Shown one piece after another: positions 1 to 9,681 of a DNA stretch of 64,000 nt. Source of the stretch: an uncultured Prevotellaceae bacterium (GTDB lineage: Bacteria > Bacteroidota > Bacteroidia > Bacteroidales > Muribaculaceae); NCBI GenBank assembly GCA_946409635.1, contig CAMJXD010000001.1, positions 144,613 to 208,612 of the forward strand, in the 5' to 3' direction. The notes beneath the pieces are model-generated. The model did not search any database. It was not told the DNA's origin and saw nothing but the letters and a program-made list of their open reading frames with translations. Positions within the stretch are counted from its first letter, which is position 1. Every line of letters begins with the position of its first letter. Made by a program: the position numbers and the translations under genes.

Positions 1-1647
1 GTCAGTGATGTCGCTGATTGTGGTAACAGCGCCACCAGGAGCAGTCACCTCGAGGGTGTAGCTCTTCACGTTATTGACAGCTGTCTTGTGGTGCCAGTTG
101 GCACGGAACGAGGTAGCTGTGACTGCGGTCTCGCTTGCGGGAAGCATGACGGGAGTCACCTGCTGGGTCGTGCCGTTGGCCGTGCTGTAGAAGTAGATGT
201 ACAGGGGCTCAGCACCGGGGCTGCTCAGGGTGATGTAGGCATAGTGCATGCCAGCATCGTCGGTGGGGTTATAGGTCACGGTGATGACCTTGTGGTTGGC
301 AGCGTCGAGGTCGCTCAGGGCGATGGCATCAACGTCGGTTGAGATGAAGCCGTTCTCGTCATTGACGGTAACCGTGATGCCGTCGGTCAGGTCAAGACCG
401 ATTACATCGACCTTGGTGGTCACGCTCGAGCCGACATTGGTCTCGGGCTGGTTGACAATCGTGTGGGCCACGATGCGCGGGGGAACGGCTACACCCTCGG
501 GGGTGGGCTTCACGCCGACAAACATCAGCTGGAAGTACTTATAGATAGTGATACCGTAGCCAAAGGCATTGAAGGCATACCAGCCATTGCGGTCCTCGCT
601 CTGGCCGAAGTTCACATGGTAGGTGTCGTTGGCAGCATCATAGCCATCGACGTTGAAGGCATGACCGTAGAAGCTGTCACCGGCATAGGTCGACGAGTAA
701 GCGCAGTACATCAGGGGGCGGCCCTCGATGAGCTCGGTCTGCATCATGGTCGTCCACTCATCGTCGTCATAGAGCTGGGTCATCGCCTGGTCATAATCGT
801 TCTTGAGCACATAGTGGGCACCGGCATCATAGCCAAAGAGCCTGAGAGCCATGAGCATCTGCTCCTCGTCGGCACCGCTCATCTGGGGATTATAGTCCAT
901 GAACTCGGCCTGGCCGACATAGCGCATCAGGTTGGATATGGCATCGCGCTCGGCCTCGGTCCAGTTCTCATTCTTGTAGGTGTTGCGCATGTGAGCCCAG
1001 TCGAAGGTGTAAGCAGGCAGGGCAGGCACATAGACGCCTCTCTCGCCAGTATAGGCGGGCAGAGCAGGCGAGGCAACGGGATACTTCCAGTAGTTCATCA
1101 CCTGAGACAGTGACACGGCTGCGCAGCCCACCAGACAAGTGCTGCCACCATCCTTGGGGCAAAGCCTGTTGTAAGGCGAGCGGCCATTGTTGCTGCCCTG
1201 CTGCCACAGGGTGGTGAGCAGGGGCTGTACGGTCTGACCCAGGTTGGCGTTGCGGGTCTTGACCACCTGTCCGGGGTGGGCCTGCAGGTACTCCATCTCG
1301 GCCTTGTACATGTCCAGGAAGAACTGCATGCTCTGGGGCAGGTCGTTCATGTTCTCGAGAGCGCCGTCGCCATAGGCGAGCACCTCGCGTGCGCGGTCGT
1401 CACCCGAAACGATGACGTAACCCTTGTCGGTGTTCACGACATAGTAAGCGACCTTGAGGACGTCGCTCGAGTTTTTCACTTCATGAGTCCACTTGATGGA
1501 GGGAGCCGAGGACATGAAGCGGCCCTTGGCTGTCTGAGACATCAAGAAACGCTGTGCCGACTGCTGAGCGGTTGCCAGGCTGACATCGGCTGCACTAACC
1601 TGCATTGCAGCAAGTGCCATGGCAGCAAGAAAAAGAATCTTCTTCAT
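1..1647 (-). CDS. C10 family cysteine peptidase (streptopain type), 3' end outside window
   Basis: Secreted thiol protease of family C10 (SpeB/streptopain, Prevotella interpain type). The frame starts at ATG 1645-1647 with a lipid-free signal peptide (MKKILFLAAMALAAMQVSA) and stays open for 549 codons to base 1, so the C-terminus is missing. The N-terminal pro-region carries the Spi-like motif GYVIVSGDDRAREVLAYGDG. The catalytic cysteine is Cys175 in VGCAAVSLSQVMNYW and the catalytic histidine is His329 in YGHAFNVDGYD. After about residue 400 come beta-sandwich repeats. It is a close paralogue of the next gene (stop 1693, 45 bp away), which is probably co-transcribed upstream of it. A C-terminal sorting or dockerin tail is expected beyond the edge but cannot be seen. 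Family assignment is firm; substrate unknown. Confidence 0.9.
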   Translation of the reverse strand, partial: MKKILFLAAMALAAMQVSAADVSLATAQQSAQRFLMSQTAKGRFMSSAPSIKWTHEVKNSSDVLKVAYYVVNTDKGYVIVSGDDRAREVLAYGDGALENMNDLPQSMQFFLDMYKAEMEYLQAHPGQVVKTRNANLGQTVQPLLTTLWQQGSNNGRSPYNRLCPKDGGSTCLVGCAAVSLSQVMNYWKYPVASPALPAYTGERGVYVPALPAYTFDWAHMRNTYKNENWTEAERDAISNLMRYVGQAEFMDYNPQMSGADEEQMLMALRLFGYDAGAHYVLKNDYDQAMTQLYDDDEWTTMMQTELIEGRPLMYCAYSSTYAGDSFYGHAFNVDGYDAANDTYHVNFGQSEDRNGWYAFNAFGYGITIYKYFQLMFVGVKPTPEGVAVPPRIVAHTIVNQPETNVGSSVTTKVDVIGLDLTDGITVTVNDENGFISTDVDAIALSDLDAANHKVITVTYNPTDDAGMHYAYITLSSPGAEPLYIYFYSTANGTTQQVTPVMLPASETAVTATSFRANWHHKTAVNNVKSYTLEVTAPGGAVTTISDITD

Positions 1648-1692
1648 AAAATAATAACGGTTAAAAATAAAGAGTTAGATAATTATTGTTGA

Positions 1693-4071
1693 TCAGTTCT
1701 CATTCAATATCTTATTGATCAAGATCGTGACATCGGTGATGTTGACCTGCCGGTCGCCATTGAGGTCACCACAGACGTCACACACGGGAGCTTCGATCGA
1801 CACGTGGTTGATCAACTGCATCACGTCGGTGATGTTGACCTTGTGGTCGTGGTTCACGTCGCCCAGGTCATAATTGTGGGCGCCCTCAACCAGGGTCACG
1901 TCCTGAGCGTTGCTCCAAGCGCTCTCGGTACCATCGATGTACAAGGCCTTGACCTTATAGCGGAACTTGCCGCCGGCAGTGAGGCCCGTCACCGTGTAGA
2001 ACTTGTCGGTGATGCCGGTGATGGTGCGCTGGGTTTCATCGCCGCTCTCGCTGGCACGCAAGGTGGACTCACCCGGCTGGCCGGCATAGACCTGCATATT
2101 CAACAGGTAGGGATTTCCGCTCTTGTTGGTAATCGTCACATGGTCGGCATCGGCACAATCCAGGACGGCAACATACTGGGTAAATGTCCTGTCGGCAACA
2201 CTGATCACGGTCTCAGCAACACTGGTCGAGACCGTGAGGCTTGATGCCGAGTAACCTGACTTGGCCGTAATGACCACAGTCATCTTGCCTTCGTCGGCCA
2301 AGCTGTAGGTGGGTGTCGTAAAGCCAAAGTTACCCGAGATTGAAATACAGCCATCCTCGGCCCACAGGCCAGCACCGGCAAAGGTCCAACCAGCGGGGAA
2401 ATAATTGGCTGCATTCTGGGTCTGATCGGAGAATCCTGCCTCGGCCACGCTGCTCCAGTCAGCTTCTTCAAGGAGGTAGTAAGTGGGCTTGGTTTCCACT
2501 TCTAGGGTGTAGCTTGTGACATTCTGGGGGATGGTCGCATCGGTCCAGTCGGCACGGAACGAGGTCAAGTTGACAGCGCTCTCGTCGGCAGGCAGCATCA
2601 CGGGGTCAAAGACGGAGATATCGGCCTTACCGTTCAGGGAAACCACCTTGTCCTGGGCCCCGGGACTGCTAAGCGTCACCGTCGCAGGATGCTCGCCTGC
2701 CGCATCAGGATTGTAGGTCACCGTGATCAACTTGACATCCTGGCTCTCGTCGAGCGTTACAGTGGTTGCGTCGAGGGCATAGACGCCGTTGGCGTCGTTC
2801 AGCGTCAGGGTAATGTCACCCGTGAGCAGTTTTCCCCATACCGTGAAGGTAGCGGTAGAGGGCTCACCCAGGCGGGCATGCATGTTCAATTGATCCTGAT
2901 ATACCTTGATTGTAGGCTCCTCAGCAATCGACGGATAGATGTTCTTCACGATGCGTTGTCCCAAGTGATAGTTTGCACCCTGGTTGGAAAACGCGTTCAT
3001 GGCAAAGTAGCCATTACCGGTGCCGCTCCAGCCCCAGTTGATGTGGAACATGCCGTCGGTGGCCCGGTAGCCGTCGACATTGAAGGCATGGCCCGAATAG
3101 CTGTTGTGGCCGCTGTTATAGTCAAATGCGCAGAAGACCATCGGCCTGCCGGCCTGGAGCTCTTCCTGCATCAGAGTGCACCACTCATCATCGTCGATAT
3201 AGGTGGTTTCCTCGCCTGTTTCAAAGTTCATCGTGCCCTTGTAGACAGCCACAGCATCCTCGTAGCCCAGGAGATGGCAGGCCCTGACAACGTCGTCCTC
3301 CCAGGCATCGCTGCCATCACGGGCATAATTCATCTGCTCGGCCTGGCCAATGTAACGCATCAGTTGGGCCACTGCTGTGGCATTGAACGATTCATACTGG
3401 CCAAACCAGTAACGAGGGAGCATGTGCTCCCAGTCAAACGTCACCGAGGGCAGTGCCGAGAGCGTGAACTTCCCGTTGCGGGTAGTATAGCCCGGAATGA
3501 CCTGCGTGGGCACGTCGGGGAATTTCCAATGATAGAACACCTGTGCCAACGAAGTCGTTGCACAGCCTGTCATCGAGTTGACATCGCCGTCCTTGGGGCA
3601 CATGTTGTAATACGGAGAACCCTGGTCCCACGTGGCCTCGATCATCGGCTCAACGTTGACGCCGCCCCTCATAACGGGCACGCTGACCTTGAGGTCGGGA
3701 TTCTGGTACAGGTATTCCATCTGACGCTTGTAGTAGGAGAGCCAGAACTTCATGTTCTCGGGCATGGCATTCATGTCGAGAGTGCCCTCGCCATAGGCCA
3801 GAATCTCGCGTGCACGGTCATCACCGGCGACGATGACAAAGGCATCGCTGGCATTGAAGATGTAATAGGCCGACTGTGACAGGTGGCTCGTGGCTACGGT
3901 CTCGGCATGCAACAGCTTGAGGTCACCAATCGGTCTATCACCCAATCGGTTAGAAGCATTATTCTGCATAAAATGAAGGGCTCTGGCTTGAGCCTGGGAC
4001 ACAGTGACGGGTCCGGCCGAAGCTTGCATCGCCGTCAGCACGAGTGCGGCAAGGAACAGGATTTTTTTCAT
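1693..4071 (-). CDS. C10 family cysteine peptidase with C-terminal dockerin-like repeat
   Basis: Secreted 792-residue C10 protease. Signal peptide at residues 1-19 ending MQASA, pro-domain with VIVAGDDRAREILAYGEG, catalytic Cys170 in MTGCATTSLAQV, catalytic His328 in GHAFNVDGYR, followed by HINWGWSG with the expected Asn and Trp. Residues about 390-730 are Ig/FN3-like beta domains. The tail (about 737-792) has two calcium-loop repeats, DVNHDHKVNITD and DLNGDRQVNITD, which diverge from the very uniform repeats of the other tailed proteins in the window. A -7-like box (TAATTTTG on the minus strand, 4164-4171) lies upstream, but no matching TTG was seen at the right spacing. A tandem duplicate of the preceding gene seems likely. 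Target proteins cannot be told from sequence. Confidence 0.92.
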   Translation of the reverse strand: MKKILFLAALVLTAMQASAGPVTVSQAQARALHFMQNNASNRLGDRPIGDLKLLHAETVATSHLSQSAYYIFNASDAFVIVAGDDRAREILAYGEGTLDMNAMPENMKFWLSYYKRQMEYLYQNPDLKVSVPVMRGGVNVEPMIEATWDQGSPYYNMCPKDGDVNSMTGCATTSLAQVFYHWKFPDVPTQVIPGYTTRNGKFTLSALPSVTFDWEHMLPRYWFGQYESFNATAVAQLMRYIGQAEQMNYARDGSDAWEDDVVRACHLLGYEDAVAVYKGTMNFETGEETTYIDDDEWCTLMQEELQAGRPMVFCAFDYNSGHNSYSGHAFNVDGYRATDGMFHINWGWSGTGNGYFAMNAFSNQGANYHLGQRIVKNIYPSIAEEPTIKVYQDQLNMHARLGEPSTATFTVWGKLLTGDITLTLNDANGVYALDATTVTLDESQDVKLITVTYNPDAAGEHPATVTLSSPGAQDKVVSLNGKADISVFDPVMLPADESAVNLTSFRADWTDATIPQNVTSYTLEVETKPTYYLLEEADWSSVAEAGFSDQTQNAANYFPAGWTFAGAGLWAEDGCISISGNFGFTTPTYSLADEGKMTVVITAKSGYSASSLTVSTSVAETVISVADRTFTQYVAVLDCADADHVTITNKSGNPYLLNMQVYAGQPGESTLRASESGDETQRTITGITDKFYTVTGLTAGGKFRYKVKALYIDGTESAWSNAQDVTLVEGAHNYDLGDVNHDHKVNITDVMQLINHVSIEAPVCDVCGDLNGDRQVNITDVTILINKILNEN

Positions 4072-4300
4072 AACACTCTTGTTTACTGTTTGTTAATGGT
4101 AATTATTGGAGTAAAATCATTAGTCTTGATAGTACTTGAGCAGTTGGTAACCCAAGTATGGACGCAAAATTAAAGAAAAAAAAGAAATAAAATGCACTTT
4201 AGTACATAAAAATATTGTACCAGTACCATAATCAGCACAATAGGGGACAACGAGCACCCGATTACGAGGCATGGCGAGCCCCTGACAAGTACCATCAATA

Positions 4301-4325
4301 AAGGGCCTTCTTGCCGAAAGCCCTT
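4301..4325 (-). terminator. Possible terminator of the TonB-domain gene
   Basis: Hairpin with 6-bp arms AAGGGC/GCCCTT and a 13-nt loop, about 40 bp past the stop at 4366 in the minus direction and followed by TTTATT. Short stem, so moderate support only. Confidence 0.45.
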
Positions 4326-4365
4326 CATGTAGTTTATCGCGTTATGGTTTGTCTTGCAATGTCGG

Positions 4366-4824
4366 TTACAGCCTGAAGTTGATGGGCAGCACCACCCGCA
4401 CGGGCACCGCGTGGTCACCCACCTTGCCCACGCTCCACCGTGGCATCTTGCCGATGACGCGTATCGCCTCGCGATTGAGGCTCTCGTCGCCCGCACCCCT
4501 GATGACACGCACGTCGGTCACTTTGCCATTGACATCAACGATGAAGCTGCACAGCACGCGTCCCTGAATCTTCTTCTTGTAGGCATGATAGGGATACTCA
4601 CGCGTCTTGTTGATGAAGTTGATCAGGCCACGCTCGCCACCAGGGAACTGGGGCTGGATGTCGACGTAGTCAAACTCGTAGACCTCCATATAAGACTGCT
4701 TGGTCACGGGATTGACCGTAGTGACATGACGCACCTGTGCTGCCAGGGGCAACATAGCCATCATCGTCATTATTGTCAATAAACCGAAGCGTAATTGTCT
4801 AAGCATAGGCGATTTATTCATCAT
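4366..4824 (-). CDS. Small secreted protein with a TonB C-terminal domain
   Basis: 152 residues. A hydrophobic N-terminus (about 12-30, ending PLAAQ) looks like a cleavable signal peptide or a short anchor. Residues about 55-152 match the TonB C-terminal domain: PQFPGGERGLINFINKT, the conserved YP, then QGRVLCSFIVDVNGKVTDVR and LNREAIRVIGKMPRW. This domain normally contacts the TonB box of outer-membrane transporters and carries energy from ExbBD. There is no proline-rich linker, so it is shorter than a classical TonB; it may be an accessory TonB-like protein. A promoter lies at 4867-4897. Single gene between the protease pair and the pseudouridine synthase. Confidence 0.85.
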   Translation of the reverse strand: MMNKSPMLRQLRFGLLTIMTMMAMLPLAAQVRHVTTVNPVTKQSYMEVYEFDYVDIQPQFPGGERGLINFINKTREYPYHAYKKKIQGRVLCSFIVDVNGKVTDVRVIRGAGDESLNREAIRVIGKMPRWSVGKVGDHAVPVRVVLPINFRL

Positions 4825-4866
4825 TGTCAGTCACGGCAGGCGCGAGTTTCACACCTTTGGTTGGCG

Positions 4867-4897
4867 CAAATATAGAATTACGATTGCAAACCGCAAA
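4867..4897 (-). promoter_or_regulatory. Bacteroidetes-type promoter for the TonB-domain gene
   Basis: On the minus strand TTTG (4897-4894), a 19-bp spacer, then TATATTTG (4874-4867), matching the -33/-7 consensus of the Bacteroidetes primary sigma factor. It lies about 45 bp upstream of the ATG at 4824. Confidence 0.6.
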
Positions 4898-4997
4898 ACG
4901 ATTTAATTCAATTTTGCAAACAATTAGCATTGTTTCAGTCTTTTTGGCTAAAACACGCAGAATTCAAAAAAAATGTAAACTTTTTCAATTTAGGCCT

Positions 4998-6623
4998 CTA
5001 GAACGGGAGCTTGCAGTCAATCGTCATGCGCTCTCCGGTGGATGGATGGACGAAGCTGATCGAGCGGGCATGCAACATCAGGCGCGCCGCAGCTGTGCCA
5101 TAGAGCCTGTCGCCCACGATGGGGCAGTTCAGGCCCAATGGATGTGAACAATGGACGCGCAGCTGGTGAGTGCGACCGGTGAGCGGCTCGAGAGCCAGGC
5201 GCGTCATGCCGTCCTTGCGCTCGAGCACATGATAGCGGGTGACGGCCGGCTTGCCATGCTCGTGGTCGACACGCTGGCGAGGGCGGTCATCAACGTCAGG
5301 GCGAATGGGCAGATCGATCACGCCCTGGTCGCTGGAAACGATGCCGTCCAGCAGGGCGACGTATTGCTTCTTGACGGCATGTTGCTCAAATTGCTGCTGC
5401 AGGGCCTTGTGGGTTGCCTTGTCCTTGGCCATCACGACCAGCCCCGAAGTTTCCTGGTCCAGCCGATGCACCACAATGGGGCCGGCAGCCTCAGGATGGG
5501 CGGCACGGTAGCGGGTGAACAACGAGTCGTCAAGTGCCTTGCCCGGCACACTGAGCATCCCCGACGGCTTGTTGAGCAAAGTGATCCACGGGTCGTCATA
5601 CACCTCTTCCAAATTGCCGCCATCGGTGGGCTGTTCAAGCGGATTATCCTCGACATCAAGGCCTTGAAGCATAAACTCCAGAATGGGCTTGCACTTGCTG
5701 CGGCAGGCCGGATAGCAGTGGCCGTGATGACGCACCTCGCCCACGGGCGACGCGCCCCACCAGAACTCGGCCATGCACACGGGCCTCAAGCCGTGGTTGA
5801 ACGCATAGTTCAACAATCGCGGCGCACAACACTCCCCTGCCCCGGCCGGCGGCAAGGTACCCATCGGCCTGAACACCTCAACCAGGTCGCGGCGCTCGCC
5901 ACGGGCGTTACTGACGACAAAAAGCCTGAAGATGCGCTCCTGCAAAGCCTCGCTCATCGCCTTGCGGCGCGCCTTGAGGGCCGCGACGGTGCTGCGATAG
6001 GCGTCTATTTCATCAGCGATGACCTGGATAGCGGCCTCATGACGATGGCGGATGCGCTTGAGTTCGGCTTTCTCGTAGCGGCTCTCATTCAAGAGCGACT
6101 CCTCGTCGGCAGGGCTGAGTGGTCCCGCATTGCGGCGCTCGTCGCGCTGTCGCTTGTGACTGGCCATGAGCGACTTGTAGGCAGCGATCTCCTCGGCCAT
6201 GAGCCGACGGGCCACAGCTTCGTGCTGCAGCATCGCTGTCAGTTCAGCAGCATGTTCCAGGCGTTCCACCTCATGATTGATGGCAGTGATGCGGGCCTCG
6301 CCCTGCTTGAACTCGCCCATGGGGTCTAGCAGGTCATAGACCGGAGGCACAAAGAAGTCGTGCCTCACACTGCCCGCCAGGTTGCCCGAGAAAGCCGCCA
6401 GATAGCCCAGCCTCCCGCAAGCATCCACAGCGACCAGCACGCCCAGCATCTTGCCAGCGGCCATCTCGTCGGCCCGGTCGGTCCTGGAGGCCACATAGCC
6501 CTGCACCTGCTCAATGGCCATTAGCGCCAGCGGGTGAGGCTCATAGCAGAACGGGCACGTGAAGCGCCGCGGCAGCTCCACAGCCACGGCATCGGCCTGC
6601 AACAGATGGAATTTGTCAATCAT
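4998..6623 (-). CDS. RluA-family RNA pseudouridine synthase with long N-terminal extension
   Basis: 541 residues. The C-terminal part (about 325-541) is an RluA-type pseudouridine synthase, which isomerises uridine in rRNA or tRNA. It has the catalytic motif [18 protein letters not shown] with Asp389, and [16 protein letters not shown] downstream. The N-terminal ~300 residues are not part of the core fold. They contain a CPFC pair near residue 20, a long charged coiled coil (about 125-235) and a Cys-rich stretch ([19 protein letters not shown]) before the catalytic domain. Such large forms are known in Bacteroidetes; the target nucleotide cannot be assigned. A -7-like box (TAATTTTG, 6636-6629) sits only 5 bp before the ATG, which would give a very short leader. 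Confidence 0.88.
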   Translation of the reverse strand: MIDKFHLLQADAVAVELPRRFTCPFCYEPHPLALMAIEQVQGYVASRTDRADEMAAGKMLGVLVAVDACGRLGYLAAFSGNLAGSVRHDFFVPPVYDLLDPMGEFKQGEARITAINHEVERLEHAAELTAMLQHEAVARRLMAEEIAAYKSLMASHKRQRDERRNAGPLSPADEESLLNESRYEKAELKRIRHRHEAAIQVIADEIDAYRSTVAALKARRKAMSEALQERIFRLFVVSNARGERRDLVEVFRPMGTLPPAGAGECCAPRLLNYAFNHGLRPVCMAEFWWGASPVGEVRHHGHCYPACRSKCKPILEFMLQGLDVEDNPLEQPTDGGNLEEVYDDPWITLLNKPSGMLSVPGKALDDSLFTRYRAAHPEAAGPIVVHRLDQETSGLVVMAKDKATHKALQQQFEQHAVKKQYVALLDGIVSSDQGVIDLPIRPDVDDRPRQRVDHEHGKPAVTRYHVLERKDGMTRLALEPLTGRTHQLRVHCSHPLGLNCPIVGDRLYGTAAARLMLHARSISFVHPSTGERMTIDCKLPF

Positions 6624-6646
6624 TGCTGCAAAATTACAGCATTCAT

Positions 6647-6677
6647 TTTGTTTTTCGTCGTGATTGCACTAAATTTG
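6647..6677 (+). promoter_or_regulatory. Bacteroidetes-type promoter for the xth operon
   Basis: TTTG at 6647-6650, 19-bp spacer, TAAATTTG at 6670-6677. The start site is expected near 6684, about 33 nt before the ATG at 6717. Confidence 0.7.
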
Positions 6678-6716
6678 CAGTTTAAATCTCTGATCATAAC
6701 AATACAAAACCAGACT

Positions 6717-7472
6717 ATGAAATTCATCTCATGGAACGTGAACGGCCTCAGGGCTGTGGCAGGCAAGGGCTTTGGCGACGTGTTCAAGGCACTGGATGCC
6801 GACTTCTTCTGCCTGCAGGAGACCAAGATGCAGGCGGGCCAGCTCGACCTGGAGTTTGAGGGCTACCGATCCTACTGGAACTATGCCGACAAGAAAGGCT
6901 ACTCGGGAACGGCCATCTACAGCCGCCACGAGCCGCTGAGCGTGAGCTACGGCCTGGGCATCGACGAGCATGACCATGAGGGACGCGTCATCACGCTGGA
7001 GATGCCTGGCTTCTACCTCGTGACCTGCTACACCCCCAACAGCCAGGACGGCCTGCGCCGCCTGGACTACCGCATGACGTGGGAGGATGCCTTCAGGGCC
7101 TATCTGCTCGAGTTGGACAAGACGAAGCCCGTGGTCGTGTGCGGCGACCTGAACGTGGCCCACCAGGAGATTGACCTGAAGAATCCCAAGACCAACCGCC
7201 GCAATGCCGGCTTCACCGACGAGGAGCGCGAGAAGATGACCACACTGCTCGACGCAGGCTTCACCGACACGTGGCGCTTCTTCAACCCTGACGTTACCGA
7301 CGTGTACTCGTGGTGGAGCTACCGCTTCAAGGCCCGTGAGAAGAACGCCGGCTGGCGCATTGACTACTTCCTGGTGAGCAACCGCCTGCAGGCTCAGCTG
7401 ACCGATGCACGGATACATACCGACGTCTACGGCAGCGACCACTGCCCTGTGGAAGTGGACATTGATTTATAA
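6717..7472 (+). CDS. xth: Exodeoxyribonuclease III
   Basis: 251-residue AP endonuclease and 3'-5' exonuclease of base-excision repair (ExoA/exonuclease III family). Starts [14 protein letters not shown] with metal/phosphate ligands Asn7 and Glu35 (CLQETK). Later family motifs are [17 protein letters not shown] (active-site Asp and Asn), WRIDYFLVS and the C-terminal GSDHCPVEV with the catalytic Asp-His. A longer in-frame extension to 6534 exists but overlaps the promoter and the opposite gene, so ATG 6717 is the start. First gene of a plus-strand operon with the permease (38-bp gap) and miaA. Confidence 0.95.
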   Translation: MKFISWNVNGLRAVAGKGFGDVFKALDADFFCLQETKMQAGQLDLEFEGYRSYWNYADKKGYSGTAIYSRHEPLSVSYGLGIDEHDHEGRVITLEMPGFYLVTCYTPNSQDGLRRLDYRMTWEDAFRAYLLELDKTKPVVVCGDLNVAHQEIDLKNPKTNRRNAGFTDEEREKMTTLLDAGFTDTWRFFNPDVTDVYSWWSYRFKAREKNAGWRIDYFLVSNRLQAQLTDARIHTDVYGSDHCPVEVDIDL

Positions 7473-7510
7473 ATAACAGATAAATAGACACCATACAGTT
7501 CATCCAAGAT

Positions 7511-8701
7511 ATGGCACAGATTGAGCAGAAGAAATATGACTTTGACCGCGTGGTGAGGATGGTGTTGACCCTCATCAGCGTAGCCATAGGCGTGTGGCTC
7601 ATCAATTACCTGAGCCCCGTGTTGATGCCCTTTGTCGTGGGTTTCATCCTGGCCTATATCATCGAGCCGCTCGTCGAGTGGCTGCAACGCAAGGCCCGCA
7701 TCAAGGCCCGCGGCATCGCCGTGGTGCTGGCACTGATTATCGTCATCGCGGCGATTACCGGCCTGTGCTGGCTGGTCATCCCCTACCTGATCGACGAGTT
7801 TGGCGCGATGTCCAAGCAGCTGGCTGCCTATGCACGCTCGTCGTTCAACGTCCCCTACATTCCCGCCGAGGTCAATGACTTCATCCAGCGCTACATCGAC
7901 GTGGAGAAGCTCAACGAGATTTTCTCCAAGCAGCAATGGATGGAAATCATGAACAAGGCCGTGTCGGGGGCCTGGTCGGTAGTGGGCGGCACGATGAGCG
8001 TCATCTTCAACATCGTGTCGTGGTTCATTGTGCTGCTTTACATGTTCTTCATCCTGCTGGACTTCAACAAGCTGTCACGCGCCTTCAAGGCTGCCATTCC
8101 CGCCAAGTACCGCCGCATGGCGCTGCGCATCACCGGCGACGTGGCCGACACCATGAGCCGCTACTTTCGCGGCCAGGCCGCCGTGTCGTTCTTTGTCGGT
8201 GTGATCTTTGCCATCGAGTTCTACATCATCGGGTTGCCCATGGCCATCGCCTTCGGCATGTTCGTCGGCCTGCTGAACATGGTGCCCTATCTGCAGCTCA
8301 TCTCTATCCCCATTGCCGCCTTCCTGTGCCTGGTTGCCACAGTAGCCACTGGCGGCAGCTTCTGGGTGATGTTCGGCTGGGTGATCCTGGCCTATATCAT
8401 CTGCCAGGTGATCCAGGATATGGTGCTCATCCCCACCATCATGAAGAGCCAGATGGGCCTGAATCCCGCCATCATCTTCCTGTCGCTGTCGCTGTGGGTC
8501 TATGTGATGGGCTTCATCGGCCTGATCATCGGCCTGCCGTTGACCACGCTCATCATCTCCTACTATTGCGAGTTTGTGCTACATCAACCCAACCCGCTGC
8601 ACAAGTCGTCCAAGAAAAAGAAGAACGACGACAAGAAGACACCGCTGGCCCTGACATCATCGTTCCTGAGCCAGTACAGCAATTCCAAGAACGAGAACTA
8701 G
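7511..8701 (+). CDS. AI-2E family transporter (PerM/YdiK type)
   Basis: 396-residue inner-membrane protein of the AI-2E exporter / PerM superfamily. It shows paired N-terminal membrane spans (about 15-35 and 65-95), an amphipathic soluble stretch (about 95-150), and further spans at about 155-180, 215-275 and 295-365. The family motif region PYLQLISIPIAAFL is at about 260 and GLNPAIIFLSLSLW at about 315. Several members move ions or small molecules; the substrate here is unknown. The lysine-rich tail is cytoplasmic. It lies between xth and miaA with short gaps and is probably co-transcribed. Confidence 0.88.
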   Translation: MAQIEQKKYDFDRVVRMVLTLISVAIGVWLINYLSPVLMPFVVGFILAYIIEPLVEWLQRKARIKARGIAVVLALIIVIAAITGLCWLVIPYLIDEFGAMSKQLAAYARSSFNVPYIPAEVNDFIQRYIDVEKLNEIFSKQQWMEIMNKAVSGAWSVVGGTMSVIFNIVSWFIVLLYMFFILLDFNKLSRAFKAAIPAKYRRMALRITGDVADTMSRYFRGQAAVSFFVGVIFAIEFYIIGLPMAIAFGMFVGLLNMVPYLQLISIPIAAFLCLVATVATGGSFWVMFGWVILAYIICQVIQDMVLIPTIMKSQMGLNPAIIFLSLSLWVYVMGFIGLIIGLPLTTLIISYYCEFVLHQPNPLHKSSKKKKNDDKKTPLALTSSFLSQYSNSKNEN

Positions 8702-8732
8702 GCAGGCAACCACCATTCAACCGGCAACTGAA

Positions 8733-9620
8733 TTGAAAACGCTGATTGTCATTACGGGGCCCACAGGCGTGGGCAAGACTGCTACAGCCATCGAGCTGGC
8801 GCAGCGGCTCCACTGTGACATCATCAATGCCGACTCCCGGCAGATTTATCGTGGCATCCCCATTTGTACCGCCGCTCCCACCCCCGAAGAGCTGGCTGCC
8901 GCTCACCACCACTTTGTAGCCGTCAAGGACCTTGACGAGAGTTACAGCGCGGCCCAGTTTGAGAGCGACGTGATGCAGCTGCTGCCCGTCTTGTGGCAGC
9001 GGGGTGACTGTGCCGTGATGTGCGGCGGCTCGATGCTGTATGTCGACGCCGTGTGCCGCGGTATCGACCAGTTGCCCGACATCAGCCCCGAGGTGCGTAC
9101 TGCCGTCAAGCACAAGTTGCAGCTCGAGGGGCTCGACAGCCTGGTCGCCGAGCTGCAAGAGCTCGACCCGCAATATGCCGCCACCGTCGACCGCAAGAAC
9201 ACCAGCCGCGTGTGCCACGCTGTGGAAATCTGCCGCCAGGCAGGAGTCCCCTACTCCACCCTGCGCACAGGGCAGGCCAAACAGCGCGACTTCAACATCA
9301 TCAAGCTGGCCCTCAATATCGAGCGGGAACAGCTGTTTGACCGCATCAACCGGCGTGTCGACCGCATGGTCGAAGCTGGCCTGGAAGAGGAAGCCCGCTC
9401 AGTGTATCACCTGCGCCACCTCAACTCGCTCAACACCGTGGGCATGAAGGAAATGTTTGCCATGATTGACGGCACAATGGACCGGAACACCGCCATTGAG
9501 CGCATCAAGAAGAACACCCGCGTCTATGCCAAGAAGCAGCTCACATGGTACCGTCGCGACCCGTCCATCACCTGGGTCACCCCCGACGAGGCCGTCACCA
9601 CCGCCATCAACAGCATTTGA
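8733..9620 (+). CDS. miaA: tRNA dimethylallyltransferase
   Basis: 295 residues. Transfers the dimethylallyl group from DMAPP to A37 of tRNAs reading UNN codons. P-loop GPTGVGKT at residues 9-16, then INADSRQIYRG with the DSRQ motif, and near the C-terminus NTRVYAKKQLTWYRRD, the usual tRNA-binding end. The start is TTG at 8733; no ATG lies between the preceding stop and the P-loop, and TTG gives the normal family N-terminus. 31 bp after the permease gene. The TGA stop lies inside the left arm of the following terminator hairpin. Confidence 0.95.
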   Translation: MKTLIVITGPTGVGKTATAIELAQRLHCDIINADSRQIYRGIPICTAAPTPEELAAAHHHFVAVKDLDESYSAAQFESDVMQLLPVLWQRGDCAVMCGGSMLYVDAVCRGIDQLPDISPEVRTAVKHKLQLEGLDSLVAELQELDPQYAATVDRKNTSRVCHAVEICRQAGVPYSTLRTGQAKQRDFNIIKLALNIEREQLFDRINRRVDRMVEAGLEEEARSVYHLRHLNSLNTVGMKEMFAMIDGTMDRNTAIERIKKNTRVYAKKQLTWYRRDPSITWVTPDEAVTTAINSI

Positions 9621-9653
9621 CCCAAGAAGAACACTGCCTCCCCTTGGGTCAAA
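9616..9653. terminator. Terminator between convergent genes
   Basis: Perfect 11-bp inverted repeat (TTTGACCCAAG, 9616-9626, with its complement at 9643-9653) and a 16-nt loop, between the convergent miaA and C10 peptidase genes. The left arm includes the miaA stop. Likely ends both transcripts, although the T-runs are short. Confidence 0.6.
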
Positions 9654-9681
9654 TGACGTTTTACCTAGTTTCGATTCTGGC

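Noticed and set aside
2689..3879. 396-codon plus-strand open frame opposite a C10 peptidase
   Set aside because: Antisense shadow; the minus frame has catalytic residues and signal peptide.
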